In this document: positions 47,401 to 57,351 of the stretch, one piece after another
How the letters are laid out: the number at the start of each line of letters is the position of its first letter
Numbering within the stretch: position 1 is the first letter of the stretch
From: Eremomyces bilateralis CBS 781.70
Lineage: Eukaryota > Ascomycota > Dothideomycetes > Eremomycetales > Eremomycetaceae
NCBI RefSeq assembly: GCF_010015585.1
Contig: NW_022985068.1
Location: 1,247,406-1,311,405 of the forward strand
Direction of reading: 5' to 3'
Length of the DNA: 64,000 nt
Notes under the pieces: model-generated
The model's database searches: none
Seen by the model: the letters and a program-made list of their open reading frames with translations, nothing else
What the model was told of the DNA's origin: nothing
Position numbers and translations under genes: made by a program

Positions 47401-48594
47401 CTTCGGAACATCCTGCAGGACTGGAACGGGTCGTGGAGATGTCTCGGATCGTTCGGAACGAGAATCGGGACTAGAATGCTTGTGATTTCTATCGCTAGAA
47501 TATGTTCCTGCGGTAGAAATGGCGTCCGAATGTCGTTTTTTGGGGAGAGTTGCGGACTGCACAGTTGAATGAGTAGAAGTAGAACGACGATGAGGTCGTG
47601 GATTCGGTTGTGTTGTTGCTGCGGTTGTTGTCGTCGTGGGAGTCGATGTTGGTGTTGAAGATATGGCAGTTGTGGACGTTGTCGCATTTGTCGTTGCATT
47701 TGTTGCTGTTGCTGTTGCCGAGCTGGTGCCAGGTGATGATGCATGCACATCTGTGCGAGAATGGCTGCTAGCCCGCGGCGATGACGATTTCCTGTCCTCA
47801 TGGTGCTTTTCACGGTCGGATTTCACCTTTCGCGACGGCGGTTCCAGTCCTTTCAGATGGTGCTCGTCTCGAATCTTCCGCTTCTTCGACTCCGACTGGC
47901 CTGATACCGACCTGCGTACATTGGTCGTGGCGGCGACGTCGCTCCCCGCAACCGATGTCATGGACGCTCGTCGCGACCAGGTATTTCGATCCGATTCCAA
48001 TTCATCGCTCATGCTGCGTGCAGAAGGGCTCCCGGCACGCTTCGATGTGCCATTCGGTCCGTTCGGACCATTTTCCCGGTGAACGGATCGCGATCCATTC
48101 GCTTTGGGTGCTTCTGATTTGGCGCGTTCTTTGTCGGGTCGTCCCTTCTCCTTGTCCACGTCGCCATGACGCTGGTGTGATTTCGAGCGCGGTGAGACGG
48201 GATCCGTCGTCCGATCCACGTTCGGTCCCGCCATCCTCTTTTCCTTCTTTACCGGCGCGTCCTTGGATCGAGAACGACGGTGGATGGGCGTTGACTCATC
48301 GGAAGCGACGCCAGCGTCTGATAGGATGACGGTCTCGCTCTCCGAGTCATTCTCGGCATTGCGAGCGTCAACGCCGTTCGACTGCTTCTTCGCGCTGGAG
48401 GGCTGCGGTGGCGATGGCACGGCTGGCGAGGGGGTTCGAGACGAGCGACCGTTGGCGACGGGATTGGGGGTTGGTCGCGATGGGCTGGGCGAACGAGGGG
48501 TGGAGTGCTGTTCCGACACAGGGTCGTCCGGACGGGTGGCGGTGGTATCCTTTCGAGGATGAAGGTCCGAGTCGGGGTTTGCGACACGGCTCAT
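44491..48594 (-). CDS. HOS4: Hos4-like ankyrin protein, probable Set3C histone deacetylase subunit
   Basis: A single minus-strand exon of 1367 codons; the first ATG is at 48592-48594. Residues 1 to about 420 are Ser/Arg/Lys-rich and disordered. Ankyrin repeats span about 425-560 (TKLGKAAEKGDLEAVKQAYE, APLQKASLKGHAGVVAYLI, TPLIDAVTNGELDVVRILL), with further repeat-like units to about 700 (AVAAARGGHETVLNLIL, TPMLTAIGRGNVDILRLLL). A Glu/Arg/Ala-rich predicted coiled coil lies at about 930-1100, then a conserved C-terminal region starting LPIYTVPLREID. This architecture matches fungal Hos4 relatives; in yeast Hos4 is an ankyrin subunit of the Set3 complex, which represses transcription in the nucleus. 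Two low-complexity tracts occur: a Thr/Ala run and a (TNGD)-type repeat at 44938-45035. Frames that look open on the opposite strand are shadows of the GC-rich coiled coil. Confidence 0.85.
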   Translation of the reverse strand: MSRVANPDSDLHPRKDTTATRPDDPVSEQHSTPRSPSPSRPTPNPVANGRSSRTPSPAVPSPPQPSSAKKQSNGVDARNAENDSESETVILSDAGVASDESTPIHRRSRSKDAPVKKEKRMAGPNVDRTTDPVSPRSKSHQRHGDVDKEKGRPDKERAKSEAPKANGSRSVHRENGPNGPNGTSKRAGSPSARSMSDELESDRNTWSRRASMTSVAGSDVAATTNVRRSVSGQSESKKRKIRDEHHLKGLEPPSRKVKSDREKHHEDRKSSSPRASSHSRTDVHASSPGTSSATATATNATTNATTSTTAISSTPTSTPTTTTTAATTQPNPRPHRRSTSTHSTVQSATLPKKRHSDAISTAGTYSSDRNHKHSSPDSRSERSETSPRPVPVLQDVPKMRYKRSTQERSLTSPARTTAPHVKKNVDRYGTTKLGKAAEKGDLEAVKQAYEQSPDELNQPDYAGIAPLQKASLKGHAGVVAYLIKQGCRPDVQDDQGDTPLIDAVTNGELDVVRILLKHGVNPHHSNSNGQRAMDFLEDNKDDIEDYDAIKAILDKALRDHAVDEDTDSSTRAPLPVSLEDPTKRHDLLYIQSNPENLKKYAGRGDAVAVNQIMNSVNPDTSCAVAAARGGHETVLNLILAVLSLKQKDPDPATHSDTPMLTAIGRGNVDILRLLLDQDGFDPTRRTKAGKTYWEVAEERRGPKWALEVELLKERYEQYKGSRSARDDAAPSKGKKRVQQSSSPESPRRTKIARTTHEQSSPLLITRQRKPEKHPSSSLSGEKSEKHRIRSTDEPHRNIVKLKTGPSTLGRDLPSPRDSLPGRRRRVVEDDDDDESGDSKAHMKLKQRSASGAKTEKSDRERLKEAKERRRERGGSLKVTVKKERALSHGDDSVRTSSPASTRRRSASPARDRKDEKKKHRERDRELSSKSAEQREKDERAKGKHTDKPRSPKDPKPDDDSDDAAAKAEKEREKQAEKEKERKAQEEHDRLVREAQEKEKEARRVEQERLDRQRKEAEAAEAERQRQEAEYLAEQERQRQEAEAAAERERRRQAEEAAAAAAALAAQRAAEAEEAARRVAERAALLASLPTSIAHAMRHGRQRPVRSTMAELGVADQFLPIYTVPLREIDAGVATERREERWVMNWQVVGLLGLPELDVGAVENWAEEEPVQVNGTRTGAAAVRTSTTTKGVTNGETNGDTKGDTNGDTNGDTNDDTKPALRDLRWETRPVTPAHIDTWLLGYPIHTLSTTTHTDASSPTSTLSAERARIAATTHAFRAMGSRDLLSWVPLAPLLAELDRRPEWRDLRVGKREKRMLLGDGAEGIGGRFVQGHSRFKGGGRGLSLVERIRRDGVGVGVKAVRGGTPGG
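44938..45035 (-). repeat. 12-bp coding repeat (TNGD/TNGE) in the Hos4-like gene
   Basis: About seven imperfect 12-bp units based on GGTGTCCCCGTT (plus strand) encode a run of TNGD, TKGD and TNGE. Such in-frame minisatellites change copy number easily. The region is a disordered linker in the C-terminal part of the protein. Confidence 0.85.
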
Positions 48595-50268
48595 TACGAG
48601 GTCGCGAGTGGGAGAGAGAATGGACGGTGCCTCATTGCTGGTGTTTCGAGGTGGGATGACTAGGCACCGACAAGAGTGGACAGCACACGACACGACAGGA
48701 TGCAGTCGGTGCAGGAGGGGACGGAAAATCGAAGGGGAGGATGCAATATCGGGAAGACTTTTTCCGAGTTGGCAGCTGTGAGGATGGAACGGTACGGAGG
48801 ATAGAAAAGGGAGAATTGGATGGTACGGCCAACCGAATTGGAGGAGCGCAAGAAAAGTTGACGATGGGAGAAGGATTGAAGGGAAGGTTGAATAGAATAG
48901 CGCCAGCCCACAACGAGCAGGTGATTTGGACTCTTTGGAGGCTGACAATGCTTGGGTCGGAGTGGGAATTGGGACCTTTAGAGTTTAGTCCTGGGAGGTT
49001 AGTCACCGAATTAGCCACAGGGGCAGGCTAAGGCGTTAACCAAGAACAAGTTAGGGGGCGGACGGGGGGGGAGGGGGGAAGGGGGAGGGGGAGGCCGGGA
49101 GGGGGCAGATGGCGGCGAAGTTAGCGGGTCATGGCGACGGCGGAGATTTGCGACCGTGGAATCGTTGACTGTATGAAACATCCAATCAGATGCATGGAAC
49201 CCGACTTGGTAGATCTTTCCGCGATTCAGTATTCAGTACTGCAGTAAGACACGAACTAGTTAGCTAAGGCGGGATTAAATTAGTCTTGAATCCTGGTATG
49301 CAGTGCATATTGACACCTCCCACGTGACCTTTAATTTCAACATTGTCTCAACGTCTCAACGGCGGCCAACCGGAAAGTGAAAAGGCGATGCAGAATTGCA
49401 GATAAGACCGGAATTCCTGTCATTTCCTCATTTGCCTAAAGAATTTCCGTCGTGAAGGAACCCTAAACATGATTTTGTAATCCCACATGAGTCCAGTACC
49501 ATATATTTGTTGCGACTACCCACAGTACTTGCAATAATGACATCCCCAGCCACACAGCTCCCTCGACTCTGAACAGTCATCCCCTTCAGCCGCCCATTCA
49601 ACGCCAGAGCTTCCTCGGATGGGAGAGCCAAATCCGTCCCACCAACTGAGTTGAGGGCCCGAGTTGCGTGGCATGTGACCGGATTCCATCATTCATCCTG
49701 ACGAAGATCGCCCGAATCGTGGGTGATCGACGTTTAGGGTTCCAGCATGGCAGACGGACAGAACTGTAGAAACGCCACCGTCGAGACGTCGACCATTGAA
49801 TTATCGATCGTGGATTTCTTGGTTTCGTACTTTACTCTTTAGTCCCCTGGACCGCAACAGCAGCCAACAGGGAACTGGTTGGTACTTAGACCTTAGGACG
49901 GAGTACTGGACATTGGTGAACGGCTTGTTTACATCCCGCTCACCGGTAGCTCACCGGCTGCGTTAGGACCGACGCGATCGACAGTAGACATCCATGCATC
50001 TTGTGAAGTGCGTCTATGTCCAGACTTCATGAGTGACTTCTGAACCTTCAAGCTGCTGGCTTCCGAACTGACGCCCAACGCAGCTGCCATATCACTCGCT
50101 TTCAGAACAGAGAATCCTGTCCAATATGCGACATAGGGACGACGAGAGGACACCCTCGAATGAATTGACATAACAGAAACACAGGACAACGAGCATCGAC
50201 GGATGTCGCCCGAATGAGTTGCAGAACCAGAATCAGAAAAGGTTCATAGCCACATACAAAGTGTCGAC
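48595..50268. other. Divergent intergenic region between the Hos4-like and DFG10-like genes
   Basis: About 1.7 kb. It includes the Hos4-side leader (48600-49020), a G-rich tract (49054-49105) and a CACGTG at 49321-49326. It also has an open but motif-free minus frame at 49929-50189. No supported gene. Confidence 0.45.
49054..49105 (+). other. G-rich tract with G-quadruplex potential
   Basis: Within 52 bp there are at least six runs of four or more G separated by one to five bases, and almost no pyrimidines. This satisfies the usual four-run criterion for a G-quadruplex on the plus strand. It lies about 460 bp upstream of the Hos4-like start codon, on the template strand for that gene. Confidence 0.7.
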
Positions 50269-51416
50269 ATGATGGAAGAACTTCACCAATATATTGATCC
50301 GTTCATTGGGATCCTCAAAAGGACTCTCGAATCAATCGACATTCCGAGCGCCATCCAGGCGTACTACATCTACACCTCCCTCGCCGTAAGCCCAACCAAC
50401 TTCTTCAATCCACCCAACACTAACCGTTTCCTCTCCAGATCCTCATCGCAGCCAACATCCCCGCCCTACAAACCCGCTTCTTCGACTACGGCGCCCGCGC
50501 CTCCTCCCATAATCCCACCCACCACGCTTCTCGAAACCCCATAACTCACCTCCTCGACCTCCTCGCCACCTTCTCCGTCCCTCACGCCTATTTCACCCAC
50601 TTCTATCTCCTCTCCACCCTCTCCTCCCTCCTCTGGCTCTTCCAATTCCTCCACCCCACCGCTCCCCTCCTCTTCATCCAATCCCACTCCTCCCCCTCCC
50701 TTTCCTACCCTCTCCCCCCCGTCCCGCTCCTCGGCTCCCTTCTCCTCCTCCTCCAAGGCCTCCGCCGCCTCGCAGAATGCCTCACCTGGCCCGCCTCCCG
50801 CACCTCGCGCATGTGGTTCGCCCACTGGGTGGTCGGCCTGCTATTCTACGCGACCATGGGCGTCGCCGTGTGGGTGCGGGAGCTCGACGCTCTCGCTCAG
50901 GGGTTCCCGCAGACATATCTCAACAACCTCCTACGCGGTGAGCTGGACGTCCGCGCACTGCGAGCGACCGCCGTGGCGCACCCGACCCGCGTCGTCGTCC
51001 CGCTCATCGTGTTTCTTGGAGCGAGCGTCGCGCAACATCTCGCACATCGGCATCTTGCGGGGCTGCGGCGCTCGTCCTTGTCGGTCGGGGTCACTGAGTC
51101 GTCGTACCCCGAACCGGCCTCAGTCCCCAAATCGGCCTCACACTCCTCCCCTCCCCGTCCCACCTACCGTCTCCCCACCCACCCCCTCTTCACCCACACC
51201 CTCACGCCGCACTATCTGTCCGAAGTGCTGATCTACCTCTGCCTGGCGCGCATCACCGCGCGCGACGGGGAGGTTGTCAATCCGGTTGTGATGGCCGGGG
51301 CAGGGTTCGTCGCGGTCAATTTGGGGGTGACGGCGGGGCGGACGGGGCGGTGGTATCGGGAGCGGTTTGGGGAGAGGGTGAAAGGGAGGGCGAGGATGGT
51401 GCCGGGGGTTTGGTGA
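50269..51416 (+). CDS. DFG10: Polyprenol reductase, DFG10/SRD5A3-like
   Basis: Two exons, 50269-50385 and 50439-51416, joined across a 53-nt intron, give 364 residues. The start has two adjacent ATGs; the first is used here. There are about six hydrophobic segments, among them AYFTHFYLLSTLSSLLWLFQFL, MWFAHWVVGLLFYATMGVAVW and VVVPLIVFLGASVAQHLAHRHLAGL. The C-terminal steroid 5-alpha-reductase domain ends with HTLTPHYLSEVLIYLCLA, VAVNLGVTAGRTGRWYRERFGE and RARMVPGVW. Yeast Dfg10 and human SRD5A3 reduce polyprenol to dolichol in the ER, feeding N-glycosylation. The C-terminal YLSE-x-LIYL, N-x-x-x-x-A-x-x-T and W-Y motifs match. An extended acidic/Pro/Ser loop (about residues 265-295) interrupts the last third, as in other fungal members. 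Confidence 0.9.
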
Positions 51417-52449
51417 GGGGATGCTGGTGATGTTGTGGAACTTTGGAGGAAGTCGAGGGATTTGGATGGGGGTTAGGTGATGAGCGATGATGGCCATGTT
51501 GTTTGGCGACTCCCGTTTTCGGCAGTTGTGATCGATTGCTTCTGGTGGGATGATGTTCCTTCCATGTCATGGGAATCGATGAATTTGGAGACTGGCACGA
51601 GAAAATAATCTTTCGAATTCGTCGGGGAAGCGTCCAGAGAGTATCACTGTACGGATATAGATAAAGGAGAAAGCTCGCAAGAGACATGGAAAAATTTGAT
51701 TGGGACGAGAACCGAAGGAAGCGAGCCATAGCGACGATGATCCGATTGTATAGTGAGGCATGACGAGGACAGAGGAGGATCACGTCTTTTCCGTGCCCTT
51801 TGTCCACGATATTTACTGTTTCATGGACGATGGTAACAGGCCAGATCACGGCTATAGATGGAGCTGAATGTTCGCAAGAGAAGGAAGTTCTTGGGTTCGG
51901 AACAGAGACAATCCAGTCACGACCGAGGGGGGGCATTTGGTTAAATTACCTCTATCCACGGCGATCACTATTATCACGGGCGACGACGTTCCATATCACA
52001 GGCATCCCATGAAGTCAAGAGTCTCAAGATGAAAAAAATTGATTGCATAAAATAACGACCGGCCCTATGCGGTCGATTGCCGCGGATCGCTAAGAAAAGA
52101 GGTCATGAGATCATCAATACTTACCTTTACCTTTTGGTCTTGGAGAATCCCCCTCCGTCTTCCTGGGCTATCATTGCCCATAACCTGGAATACCTTCTAA
52201 GTAGCCCACCAGCCTCAAGTAGTCCTCAATACCGAGGGTCTCGTTCTATTTTCTTTCGGCCAGGTATGACGGGAGGCTCATTCCCCATTGCCCGGCGTGG
52301 AGGCCTGGCGCTGCTCTATCATGTTGCGATGCCTGGTCCCCAAGCTGCTGTGCAACCCTCACAGCCTCTCCCACCAAAAATCCCAATCGCTCACCGTACC
52401 ATACGATTTCCCGAGTTATGCCCCGCGCCTGTTACTAGGTCAGAGACCG
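51417..52449. other. Intergenic region downstream of DFG10
   Basis: Short and overlapping frames on both strands (for example 51316-51936 minus, antisense to the end of DFG10) with no motif. Nothing else seen. Confidence 0.4.
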
Positions 52450-53008
52450 CGCTGTATCACGCCTTCCGTATCAGCGCCGTATTCGCGAGCGTCTGGTGGA
52501 TCTGGATTAGGATGGTGTTGATCTCGGTGCGGAGTCCGAAGAGCCCCTGGTGGTTCTGGACGGCACCCCTCATGGACGGGGTGAACGTCTCGATCAGGAT
52601 GTCCTAGGCGCGGCGCGTCAAAGGCGGATGTTTCTAGTCCCGAACGTGAATGGGCACCAGGCAGTGGTATCGCACCCCCAATCTCGTATATTCGCGCTCC
52701 ATAGTCTCGACTACGGTGGGGACCTCCTTGAGCTACTTCTACATATGTTGCTGCATGACCTGGAATAAGTGCTCGGTGAAATTAGGAAGGTCCTTACACG
52801 CCTGGCAGATTTCCTCCTGGTGTTCCGGGATGATGTGAGGGCAGGTTAACGGTTGCTCTGCGCTCTCATTTTGGCATTGGTAAGAGCACGGGCGAGCACG
52901 CCGTTGGCCTGGGCGGTTTGGGTCCGGCTCGGTACATCCCACGTTGATAGGCTGAATATCCCACACGTTGTGTTCGCAGAGGTAGACTCTCTGAACGAAT
53001 CGACACAT
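52450..53008 (-). pseudogene. Small Cys-rich protein gene, apparently decaying
   Basis: On the minus strand the frame from ATG 53006-53008 encodes about 89 residues starting MCRFVQRVYLCEHNVWD. Regularly placed cysteines follow (VGCTEPDP, RPCSYQC, LTCPHI, ICQACKD), a pattern common to small uncharacterised fungal proteins that may bind zinc. The frame then meets stops, yet coding-like sequence continues beyond them in shifting frames: KEVPTVVETMEREYTRLG, then ILIETFTPSMRGAVQNHQG and INTILIQIHQTLANTALIRK, to about 52450. I read this as a longer gene of perhaps 180-190 codons that has lost its frame. A genuine 89-residue protein with a later unrelated tail is the alternative. It lies next to the broken NLR gene. 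Confidence 0.5.
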
Positions 53009-53501
53009 TTGAAAGAGTGGACGGTTCGGATCGGGTATGATATCAAGTTTCGATGCTGCGGACTGGTTTTCTCGTGGGATGAGTCTTCGTAGGTGTCAGA
53101 AGTCCTACTTCTTGGTTAGCTGTGTCGTGGAAGCAATAAATACCTGGTTATTGTGTATCGTGATCTCAAACGGTGCCCTTCTCCGAAGCCTTCGCTGTGA
53201 CTTGTATTGGTCTCCGTTGAAAGATGAAGGGGGAGTGGGACGAGGTGCGGATCGGCATTATTTATGTAACCGCCTTCGAAACCAAAGGATGAAAGGGCTT
53301 TGCTGGCGATATTGTCCATTGTGAGCAAAACAATTGGATTGATGAACCGGGTCCGGAAATAGATCCTTTGTCCTGAGGTTATGTTTAGATACAGGGTTGA
53401 AAGAAGTGGCGGCGGAAATAGGACAATGCAACAAAGTATCAGTAGCAATATTAATTGCTAAATGGGGTAGTTATCTCTTATCGAATCACTATCAACTGCC
53501 T

Positions 53502-55983
53502 TCATCTTACAAGTTTGCGCATAAATCTTCTCACAACTGACCGACGTCCGCTCTTTGCACCTTTCCCATCTACCACCTCAGCCACTTCCTCTGTCCCGCT
53601 CATGTCCGCGAGCTCTTCTATCAAAAAGTTAGTTGATGTTATTCTAGACTGATGATTAGAGAGTACCTTTCGAAAGATCAAGGGAGAACAGTCGATCCTC
53701 AAACTGCTGACATTGATCACAGGATGGCCCAAGAAGAACCTGGAAGCCAGTAAGAGCACGTGTGTACATGGTTTTAGCCTTATGTACCTCCCCTTTGGTT
53801 GCAAAGATATCGCCGAGATTTGATATAGTGTTGAGGGCCGGTCGGTATCTCGGAAGGGTCTCAGAGTCCAGTGCCTCCTCGTATCCTTGCAGCGCTCGTA
53901 TATACATCTCTTCTGCCTCCTTCAGTTTCCCTTGGTTGGCGTAGAGTGTGCCCAGGCAGTTGACCGTGCCGAGCGTCGATGTGTGCTTCGGTCCAAGTAT
54001 CTCCTCGTATCCTTGCAGCGCTCGCATGTACATCTCTTATGCCTCCTTCAGTTTCCCTTGGTCAGAGTAGAGGAGACCCAGGTTGTGAACCGTGTCGAGC
54101 GTCGAAGTGTGATTCGGTCCAAGTGCCTCCTCCTTTCCTTGCAGCGCTCGCATGTACATCTCTTCTGCCTCCTTCAGTTTCCCTTGGTCAGAGTAGAGGA
54201 GACCCAGGTTGTTGACCGTGTCGAGCGTTGTCGGATGCTTCGGTCCAAGTGCCTCCTCCTTTCCTTGCAGCGCTCGCATGTACATCTCTTCTGCCTCCTT
54301 TAGTTTCCCTTGGTCTTTGTAGAGGTCGCCCAGGTTGTGTAATGCCCACTCCATCCCGCCATTTGCGCCTTTCAGTATCGATGAACAACCAGCCGCATGC
54401 GCCAGAAGCCGTCGCTGCGTAATCCACCACCGATCACTTAAAGTTCCAGGAACATGTAACCCAATACATTTCAGCGCGAGTCTCACCATCTCCTTACTCC
54501 CGTCTGAATTTAGAACATGCCGAGTGCACGAGTGTACACAGCTGTGCATACTGTACCCTTGAGATTCTACCATCTCCTGCGAAGTCGAGTTTGCTTCTAC
54601 AAGCCTGTAGCTACATAATACCCTAACTGCATCGTCGAAATTTACTCGGTCTTCGGTAAGTTCGCGAACCCACTCCAGATCATCTAAATCGCCATGGCAA
54701 AGAAGTTCGAACCAGAGGTCCTGATTGTCGAAGTACGCCCACAGTTGTAGGAGCTGGGCCGAAAGTCGGTTCTGTTCTTGAACATGAAGGAGATGTCCCA
54801 TGTAGAGTAGAGTGTTCGATCTTCGTATGAGCTGAGCTCCGGACTTCTCTTTTGCAGTTTTAACCATGATTCCTGATATAGACGAAGATACTCCGCCAAA
54901 CTAGTTGTCACTTGTTCAAGATATGCCCCAGCTGTTGCAAGTGCAAGAGGGAGTCCGTCTAACTCGTTTACAAGCTTGACTGCGTCGGGATCTGTCGGTC
55001 CAGTTAGAATAATTCCTATAATTTAAGATATTTCCTACCTCTCATCAGGCCTTCGCGTCTTGATGTATCCGATAGTATTTCAAGACAATCCTGCATGTTC
55101 TCCAGCTTTCGGACTGGGATACGATGGCCAATAGTGACCCGAGACGACCGCGTAGTAATAATAACCGATCCTTGATGTGATTCAGGCAGGTACTTCCGGA
55201 TTTCCAATGTCGCGACATCCGTGTTGCCTGCTACTTTTGGATTGTCGTAGTTGTCATAGACGACCAGCCATCTTGTGTTCTTGGGGAGACTCAACCAACC
55301 TTTGACAGCCTCTACCACCTCCCCCAAGCTCCCTTTCAAATCTACACTACTAAGACGTTGAGCAGACGGATGTTCTTGTAGTATCCTCCTAGCTGCATTG
55401 CCAAAGCTCTGCCTAAGAGAATCCTCATCTTTGGCGTTAAGCCAGAGCATTGCCGAGTAGCTATCTCGATAATGCTTCGTATATGCAACCGTCAGTTGTG
55501 TCTTACCGATTCCTCCCAAACCGTAAAGGACAGCGATGCGACGGCTACCATCGCTACTAAGTGTTTGGTGTATTTTTTTAAGCTGTCTCTCGCGCAACAA
55601 AGTGCTCCGTCTCCGAGGCATCAGCGAGACTAAAGCCGGCGGAAAAGTCTTCGAAATGGTCGCCTAGTCCCGTCAACGCTATCCTAGTCCCTATATTCAC
55701 TGAAGTAATTAGAAAAGAGCTAGGAGGATGCCCTACCCGTCGATGCTTTTTCAATCTCGAAATGGAGCCGCCGGAATGCATTGTCTCCCCCTTTGTCAGG
55801 CTCAGTCCCCCGCTGCCACTGCGCTTCAATAGACGCATTCCTTTTGCTTGAGCCGGGAAATGTTCCACTGAATGAGTTTCTTGATGGAATCAAACATCGT
55901 TTCTTGTCAAGAAGCAAATGAAACATGATTGGGACGTGGTCGTAGACTGGGAAATGCGGATAAGGCTGGGGAGGGCGGTGCAT
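53502..55983 (-). pseudogene. Broken NLR/STAND gene: NB-ARC with kinesin-light-chain-type TPRs
   Basis: Minus-strand reading gives, in order, a short N-terminal part, then the linker GFSLADASETEHFVARE. The NB-ARC domain follows with Walker A GLGGIGKTQ (about 55530-55505), kinase-2-like WLVVYDNYDN, GSVIITTRSS, and after a 47-nt intron (54992-55038) NELDGLPLALATAGAYLEQV. A helical region (LSAQLLQLWAYFDN, MHSCVHSCTRHVL) leads to at least five 42-residue TPR units (LGDLYKDQGKLKEAEEMYMRALQGKEEALGPKH pattern). A last exon after a 49-nt intron (53618-53666) ends RRFMRKLVR at 53502. Two frame changes and one internal stop break it, so no full-length product is expected. Fungal NLRs of this type act in non-self recognition and incompatibility. 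Any N-terminal effector domain is missing or unrecognisable. Confidence 0.85.
53863..54366 (-). repeat. Tandem 126-bp repeats encoding TPR units
   Basis: The period is exactly 126 bp (42 codons): the hexamer CGGTCC recurs at 53989, 54115 and 54241 on the plus strand. The inner units are nearly identical in DNA, including silent positions, while the outer ones have diverged. Such high internal identity indicates recent duplication or concerted evolution within the NLR gene. Confidence 0.88.
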
Positions 55984-57351
55984 GGTTGACGCTAGCCTTG
56001 TGACAAACTCGCTCTAATACTGAATCACTGAACGCGTGAAGGTTATTCTGGTTCACGTGATGAAATGTGTAAGGCTCCGATTTGGAAAACATTTAATAGA
56101 GAGCGGCTGGAACAATACTGCGGAGTACACCGTACCGATCACTAAGAATCGATGCATACGGACTACGGAGTATGGTTTACGCCAAGATCTGCAAGGAGGC
56201 TGCGCTCTGAAAGTTCTCGGAGCTGCTAAAACCGGAAGCAAATTTCGATAGTTTCTGTGTGACTGTATCAGTGTATCTTGTTCACGCGAATTGATAAATG
56301 ACAATATTGCCAGACATTTTGATGGTTTTTGCTATGATTTTGGTGAGGGTGACTTCTATCGGACCAGCAGTTGGGTAGAATTCAGGGGGTGGCTAGATGT
56401 ACAGTCGTGCACCAGCACCAGCACGATGTAACCATGCCAGCGAGGTATTCGTTGCATGATTGCTACAGCATATGGAAACAGATGAAACAGATGAAACAGA
56501 TGAAACAGATGAAACAGATGGGCTTCGAGCAATAATGGTTTCGGGATCTTATATTGGCGGATGTGGCAGAGGAGCAAAGCAGCGATAACTGATAACAATA
56601 CAGTGGTAGTGAAGGCTAGAGATAGCGAGGAAGGTCTCATAACTTACCTGTAGAAATGGTGGAAGGCCATGCCAACGAACGATGCCCCCAAAATCAGTTG
56701 CAATCCATATACCCCAATACCCCAATCCAATCAACAGGAAAGTTTGGCTAAGTGACGTAGCGGTTATCACCGCGCGTTTCACTGTCTCTCCGGTCACTCT
56801 TGGAAAACCGGAAGTACTGTTGGAAAACTTCGTAAACAGGAGAACAATGAGTCTGGTTGGCCAAACCGCCGGTCTGGGTACGGCATGCGGGTCAAAGTGC
56901 CTTCGTAGCTGGTCTATGGTCTCTTTGGTGACCCAGCTTGGGATTGGGAGATTCCCCTATACTTGTATGAGGCTTGTCGATGATTGTTACATACATGAGG
57001 GTTTCTCAGGGCACAGCGTGCCCTATATTCTTTGTCTTTTTGATAAATGTTGTATCTTCTTCTAAGACTTTTTTCAATTGGTACCTCCATAAGAACATGA
57101 GAGTTCAACTCCGGCTAGGGGCATTATTTTTTTCCTATTATTTCACAGTAACTAGTAGGAAGTAAACTAAAACAGTAAACAGGGTAATAAAGACGCCTCA
57201 CAATTCATTAACATATATCAATAACATTAGGTCTATAGATTCTTTGGTTCATTCACATCTATTTTGGATATACGCCCTATTATCTAAAAGCCGTGAGTAG
57301 ATCATTAACTATCAGATCTAGACTTCTATCTAGTCAAACTCTAAGAGCCAG
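55984..57351. other. Intergenic region between the broken NLR gene and the lipase gene
   Basis: Contains TCACGTGA at 56053-56060, a 9-bp minisatellite at 56475-56520, and an AT-rich stretch (57160-57350) at the 3' side of the lipase gene. No supported gene. Confidence 0.45.
56475..56520. repeat. Tandem 9-bp repeat, five copies
   Basis: Five perfect copies of GAAACAGAT. It reads as a run of His-Leu-Phe on the minus strand, but there is no support for translation. Confidence 0.92.

Noticed and set aside
48595-48948. N-terminal extension of the Hos4-like frame
   Set aside because: It starts with TTG rather than ATG and its translation looks like leader sequence; the first ATG is at 48592-48594.
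50466-50825. Minus-strand Glu/Gly-rich frame
   Set aside because: Antisense to the second exon of the DFG10-like gene.
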